Under the pieces are notes generated by a model. It saw only the letters and a program-made list of their open reading frames with translations, had not been told where the DNA came from and did not search any database. A program made the translations under genes and the position numbers. DNA of 64,000 nucleotides, taken from Nocardioides kongjuensis. Lineage in GTDB: Bacteria > Actinomycetota > Actinomycetes > Propionibacteriales > Nocardioidaceae. Of the stretch, positions 61,253 to 64,000 are shown one piece after another. Position 1 is the first letter of the stretch. Each line of letters starts with the position of its first letter. The DNA lies in contig NZ_JACCBF010000001.1 of assembly GCF_013409625.1 (NCBI RefSeq), positions 124,001 through 188,000 of the forward strand. The letters run 5' to 3'.

Positions 61253-61659
61253 ATGGCCCACCCGATCATGTTCCGCGACGACGATCCCGGCCTGGTCGAG
61301 CTGCGTGCCATCTGTCTCGCGCTGCCGGGCGCCGAGGAGCGGGTCAGCCACGGCCGGCCGACCTTCCGGGCCGGCAGGATCTTCGCCGCCTTCGGAGGCA
61401 GCGAGAAGATCAGGCGGGGGAGCACCGGATGGTGCCGAGCGCCTTCATCTTCACCCCCGACGCCGTCGACCTGCCGGCCCTCGACGAGGACCCGAGGTTC
61501 TTCGTGCCTGCCTACTACGGCCCGTACGGCGGCCGGGCGATCGACCTCGCCGACCCCGACGTGGACTGGGCCGAGATCGCCGAGCTGGCCGACGCGTCGT
61601 ACCGCCGCGTCGCCCCGAAGCGCCTGGTCGCGGAGCTCGACGCCCGTGGTCGGGCGTAG
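61253..61659 (+). pseudogene. MmcQ/YjbR family protein gene with a frameshift in a G run
   Basis: From ATG 61253 the first frame gives MAHPIMFRDDDPGLVELRAI through FAAFGGSEKI; after the five-G run at 61416-61420 the continuation GEHRMVPSAFIFTPD, AYYGPYGGRAIDL and WAEIAELADASYRRVAPKRL lies in another frame. Inserting one G restores one continuous protein of about 135 residues of the MmcQ/YjbR fold. Either a one-base deletion in the homopolymer or a sequencing error explains it. GATACT seven bases before the ATG may be its promoter. Known members are thought to bind DNA, though their role is uncertain. Confidence 0.8.
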
Positions 61660-61698
61660 CGACCGGTGTGCCCGGGCCTGATCCGGTGCCCGGCTGGG

Positions 61699-61704
61699 TA
61701 GCCT
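61699..61704 (+). promoter_or_regulatory. -10 element TAGCCT for the Ser/Thr kinase gene
   Basis: TAGCCT, six bases, GTG 61711; leaderless layout without ribosome site, identical in hexamer and spacing to ilvD. Confidence 0.55.
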
Positions 61705-61710
61705 CTGGCT

Positions 61711-63390
61711 GTGACCCTCCGCCCGGACAGCAGCGCGCCCACGCACGTGGGGCGCTACACGCTGCTCACCAAGCTCGGCGAGGGTGGGATGGGCATCGTG
61801 CACCTGGCGCAGGGTCCCGACGGGCAGCGCGTCGCGCTCAAGGTGCTGCGCCCGCAGGTCGTGGGTGACCAGGAGGCTCGCAACCGGCTGGCGCGCGAGG
61901 TCGGCTCGCTGACCCGGGTGCGCAGCCCCTGGGTCGCGGAGATGCTCGACGCCGACCCGTGGGCCGAGGTGCCCTACGTCGTCACCCGCTACGTCCCGGG
62001 ATTCTCCCTGCACGAGCACGTCGCGACCGAGGGCCCGGTCGCCGGCCGCGACCTGCTCTGGCTCGCCGGCTGCCTCGCGGAGGGGATCGCCGCGGTGCAC
62101 GGGTCAGGCGTCCTGCACCGTGACGTGAAGCCGGGCAACGTGCTGATGGAGGGCCGCACCCCGATCCTCATCGACTTCGGGCTCGCGCGCGTCGCCGACG
62201 ACGTCCGGCTGACCCAGACCGGCTGGCTGCTGGGCACGCCCGGGTACCTCGCTCCCGAGATCCTGTACGGGGACGAGGCGACCCCGGCCGCCGACGTGCA
62301 CGCGTGGGCGGCCACGGTCGCCTACGCCGCGAGCGGGCGCCCGCCGTACGGACGCGGTCCCTCGATGGCCGTCATGGATCGCACCCGTCGTGGCCAGCAC
62401 GACCTCGCAGGCATCGAGAGCCCGCTGGCCGAGGTGCTCGCCGCCGCCCTCGACCCCGACCCGCTCGAGCGGCCGCTGCTCGAGGAGCTGCTCGCCTGGC
62501 TGCGCCCGCTCAGCACCCGGCCCGAGCTGCCTCCCGCGCCCCCGCCCGGCGCGTTGTTCACCCCGTCGGGCCCCGTCCCCGACGACTTCACGCTCCCGTT
62601 GGCGCTCGCCGCGCACGGCGGCGCACCCGTGCCGCCCGGGCCGGACACCCCGCCCACGGTGCCGGAGCCGGCCGCGCCCGGCACCCAGGTCCTGCCCACC
62701 CAGGCGGCACCGGCCGCCGCGCCCGTACCTCCGCCCGCGCCGCCGCCGCCGGCCGCGGCGATGGCGCGGATGGAGGAGCAGTTCGACCAGGCCTGGGACC
62801 TCGAGCAGGCGTTCGTCGCACAGCCGAAGCCCCCGCTCGCCGAGCGACTGCGCCGCTGGACGGCGGTCGGGCTCGGTGCCGTCGCGCTCGGGGCAGGCTT
62901 CGCCGCCGCACCGTGGGTCGCCACCGCCGTGGTCGTGCTCGCCGTGTGGCTGCTGCGCGCCGGCTCCCTGGCGGCGTCGGCGGTCGCCAGTCGTCGTACG
63001 GTCCGCGGCGTCAAGTGGTACGACGGCCTGCGCTGGGTCACGACCAGTCCGTGGCACCTCCTGCGGGCCGTGACCGGCACGGTCGTGCTCGTGTCCTGGA
63101 GCGCCGGGCTCGGCGTGGCCGCGGGCCTGCTGGCCTACGCGCTGGCGCTCGACGTACCGACCACGTTGCTGGCCGGCGGCGCGACCCTCGGCGTCGCGCT
63201 GTGGTCCGGGCCGGGCAGCAGCAGGTTCCGTTCGCCGCTCTCGCGGGTGCTCGCCCCGCTCGCGCGCCGGCCGGTGCCGTGGTTGCTGACCTGCGCGCTG
63301 GTGCTCGCTGTCGCGGCCGGCCTGGGCGTGCTCGTCGCCGGCAACGGAGTCGCGTGGTTCCCCTGGACCACGGGCCCCTTCGACCTGTGA
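61711..63390 (+). CDS. membrane-bound Ser/Thr protein kinase
   Basis: 559 residues from GTG 61711. A Hanks-type kinase domain (about 14-270) has the glycine loop LGEGGMGIV, Lys44, the catalytic HRDVKPGNV (Asp138, Lys140, Asn143), DFG (155-157), a TQTGWLLGTPGYLAPE activation segment and DVHAWAATVAYA. A Pro/Ala-rich linker (about 275-360) leads to four or more membrane segments (about 390-555), with no extracellular PASTA sensor. It reads alone and is followed by the citramalate-synthase leader. Substrates unknown. Confidence 0.93.
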   Translation: MTLRPDSSAPTHVGRYTLLTKLGEGGMGIVHLAQGPDGQRVALKVLRPQVVGDQEARNRLAREVGSLTRVRSPWVAEMLDADPWAEVPYVVTRYVPGFSLHEHVATEGPVAGRDLLWLAGCLAEGIAAVHGSGVLHRDVKPGNVLMEGRTPILIDFGLARVADDVRLTQTGWLLGTPGYLAPEILYGDEATPAADVHAWAATVAYAASGRPPYGRGPSMAVMDRTRRGQHDLAGIESPLAEVLAAALDPDPLERPLLEELLAWLRPLSTRPELPPAPPPGALFTPSGPVPDDFTLPLALAAHGGAPVPPGPDTPPTVPEPAAPGTQVLPTQAAPAAAPVPPPAPPPPAAAMARMEEQFDQAWDLEQAFVAQPKPPLAERLRRWTAVGLGAVALGAGFAAAPWVATAVVVLAVWLLRAGSLAASAVASRRTVRGVKWYDGLRWVTTSPWHLLRAVTGTVVLVSWSAGLGVAAGLLAYALALDVPTTLLAGGATLGVALWSGPGSSRFRSPLSRVLAPLARRPVPWLLTCALVLAVAAGLGVLVAGNGVAWFPWTTGPFDL

Positions 63391-63428
63391 GCCCGTGGAC
63401 TCCGAGCCGGGCGAGCGGGCATCCGTGG

Positions 63429-63434
63429 CACACT
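63429..63434 (+). promoter_or_regulatory. -10-like CACACT for the 63441 leader peptide
   Basis: CACACT, six bases, GTG 63441. The hexamer is weaker than the other examples, but the spacing is the same. Confidence 0.4.
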
Positions 63435-63440
63435 GACCTC

Positions 63441-63470
63441 GTGAGCACCATCACCACGATCATTAGTTAG
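63441..63470 (+). CDS. Thr/Ile leader peptide MSTITTIIS of the citramalate synthase gene
   Basis: A nine-residue ORF (GTG start, TAG stop) with three Ile and three Thr codons (ACC ATC ACC ACG ATC ATT). Thr is the precursor and Ile the product of the pathway in which citramalate synthase offers a bypass, so these codons are suited to sensing both charged tRNAs. It is followed at once by two hairpins, the second a terminator with a U-rich tail. Confidence 0.8.
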   Translation: MSTITTIIS

Positions 63471-63526
63471 CGCGTCCGACGCCCGTCGGACGCGCCAGCC
63501 TCTCGTTGTCGGGAGGCTTTTGTTTT
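63470..63526 (+). terminator. attenuator of the citramalate synthase gene
   Basis: Hairpin 1: 63470-63480 with 63485-63495 (11 bp, four-base loop) starts at the leader stop codon. Hairpin 2: 63497-63505 with 63510-63518 (nine pairs including one G-U) runs into TTTTGTTTT (63518-63526). Spacing to the ATG at 63557 is 30 bases. The arrangement equals a classical attenuator downstream of a leader peptide. Confidence 0.82.
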
Positions 63527-63556
63527 GCCCAGGTGACACCCAGCGAGAGATCCCCG

Positions 63557-64000
63557 ATGAACCAGCAGCTCGACCTCCACGGCTCGTTCCACGTCTACGA
63601 CACCACCCTGCGCGACGGCATGCAGCAGGAGGGGCTCAACCCCACGGTGGCCGACAAGCTCGCCATCGCGCGGCACCTGGACGGGCTCGGCGTCGGCTAC
63701 ATCGAGGGCGGCTGGCCGGGTGCGAACCCCAAGGACACCGAGTTCTTCCGGCGCGCAGCCGTCGAGCTGGACCTCGAGCACGCCCGGCTCGCGGCGTTCG
63801 GCTCGACCCGACGCGCCGGCCTGCTCGCCGCCGACGACCCGCAGGTCGCGGCGCTGCGTGAGAGTGGGGCAGGCGTCGTCACCCTGGTCGCGAAGTCCCA
63901 CGTCGGGCACGTCGAGAAGGCGCTGCGGACCACGCTCGAGGAGAACCTCGCGATGATCCGCGACACCGTCTCCCACCTGCGGGCCGAGGGACAGCAGGTG
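63557..64000 (+). CDS. cimA: citramalate synthase-like (2-isopropylmalate synthase family), 5' part
   Basis: 148 residues, cut by the window end. LeuA-superfamily TIM barrel start: VYDTTLRDGMQQEGLNPTVADK with the metal and catalytic RDG(MQQ)E, GVGYIEGGWPGANPKD and FGSTRRAGLLAADDP. The GGWPGANPKD form and the DGMQQEG variant point to the citramalate synthase/unassigned homocitrate-like branch rather than LeuA. Citramalate synthase makes (R)-citramalate from pyruvate and acetyl-CoA, giving 2-ketobutyrate for isoleucine without threonine; the Ile/Thr leader peptide supports this call. Confidence 0.82.
   Translation, partial: MNQQLDLHGSFHVYDTTLRDGMQQEGLNPTVADKLAIARHLDGLGVGYIEGGWPGANPKDTEFFRRAAVELDLEHARLAAFGSTRRAGLLAADDPQVAALRESGAGVVTLVAKSHVGHVEKALRTTLEENLAMIRDTVSHLRAEGQQV

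Overview
The window is high-GC chromosomal DNA from an actinobacterium. Gene content and order (ilvBNC with a short leader peptide, leuB-ilvE, efeUOB with an IdeR/DtxR-like box, and a glnX-glnH-pknG signalling cluster) point to the Nocardioides/Propionibacteriales area, but no rRNA or other strict marker is present, so the genus is inferred. Genes are tightly packed with many 4-bp stop/start overlaps. No tRNA, rRNA, CRISPR array, prophage or insertion sequence was seen.

Layout. 1-3660: an ECF-type vitamin/metal importer (T, fused double ATPase, S). 3647-6969 (minus): sugar dehydrogenase lipoprotein, alpha/beta hydrolase, a small protein and an EamA permease. 7055-11098 (minus): two tandem secreted paralogues whose last 858 bp are almost identical, facing a large ATP-binding LuxR-type regulator (11326). 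14123-16115: small stand-alone genes, then a cluster of palindromic repeats in front of ilvD (16254). 18105-24199: assorted oxidoreductase-like, GNAT, VOC, LysR, secreted SurE-like and CHAD genes. 24166-27877: the ilvBNC operon with phased operator-like repeats, a 13-residue leader peptide and an intrinsic-terminator attenuator. 27903-34201: VOC, PH-like, EamA-half, a 958-residue PKD-domain secreted protein and an ABC exporter. 34333-42955: FrnE-like DsbA, MaoC, iron uptake efeUOB, serA, and a divergent MocR/YczE pair.

43050-55433 is one 12.4-kb operon-like block: TelA, an unknown protein, a CbxX-type AAA ATPase, GlnX-like sensor, GlnH-like lipoprotein, an unknown coiled-coil protein, PknG-like kinase, PP2C phosphatase, vWA protein and FHA protein. 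The kinase (writer), phosphatase (eraser) and FHA protein (reader) all carry paired N-terminal zinc ribbons. This joins the known GlnX/GlnH/PknG amino-acid sensing route to a vWA-PP2C-kinase triad of the kind found in tellurite-resistance (Ter) systems, and it is the best candidate here for an under-described system.

55558-64000: a hemerythrin pseudogene, SDR, methyltransferase, a second Leu/Val/Ile leader peptide, leuB, ilvE, a hydrolase, a frameshifted MmcQ/YjbR gene, a membrane Ser/Thr kinase, and a third leader peptide (Thr/Ile-rich) with its own terminator in front of a citramalate-synthase-like gene that runs off the end. Branched-chain amino acid synthesis is therefore spread over four loci, three of which begin with leaderless or near-leaderless mini-peptides suited to ribosome-mediated attenuation. 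A recurrent promoter form, a -10 hexamer followed by exactly six bases and then ATG/GTG, recurs across the window and implies widespread leaderless transcripts.
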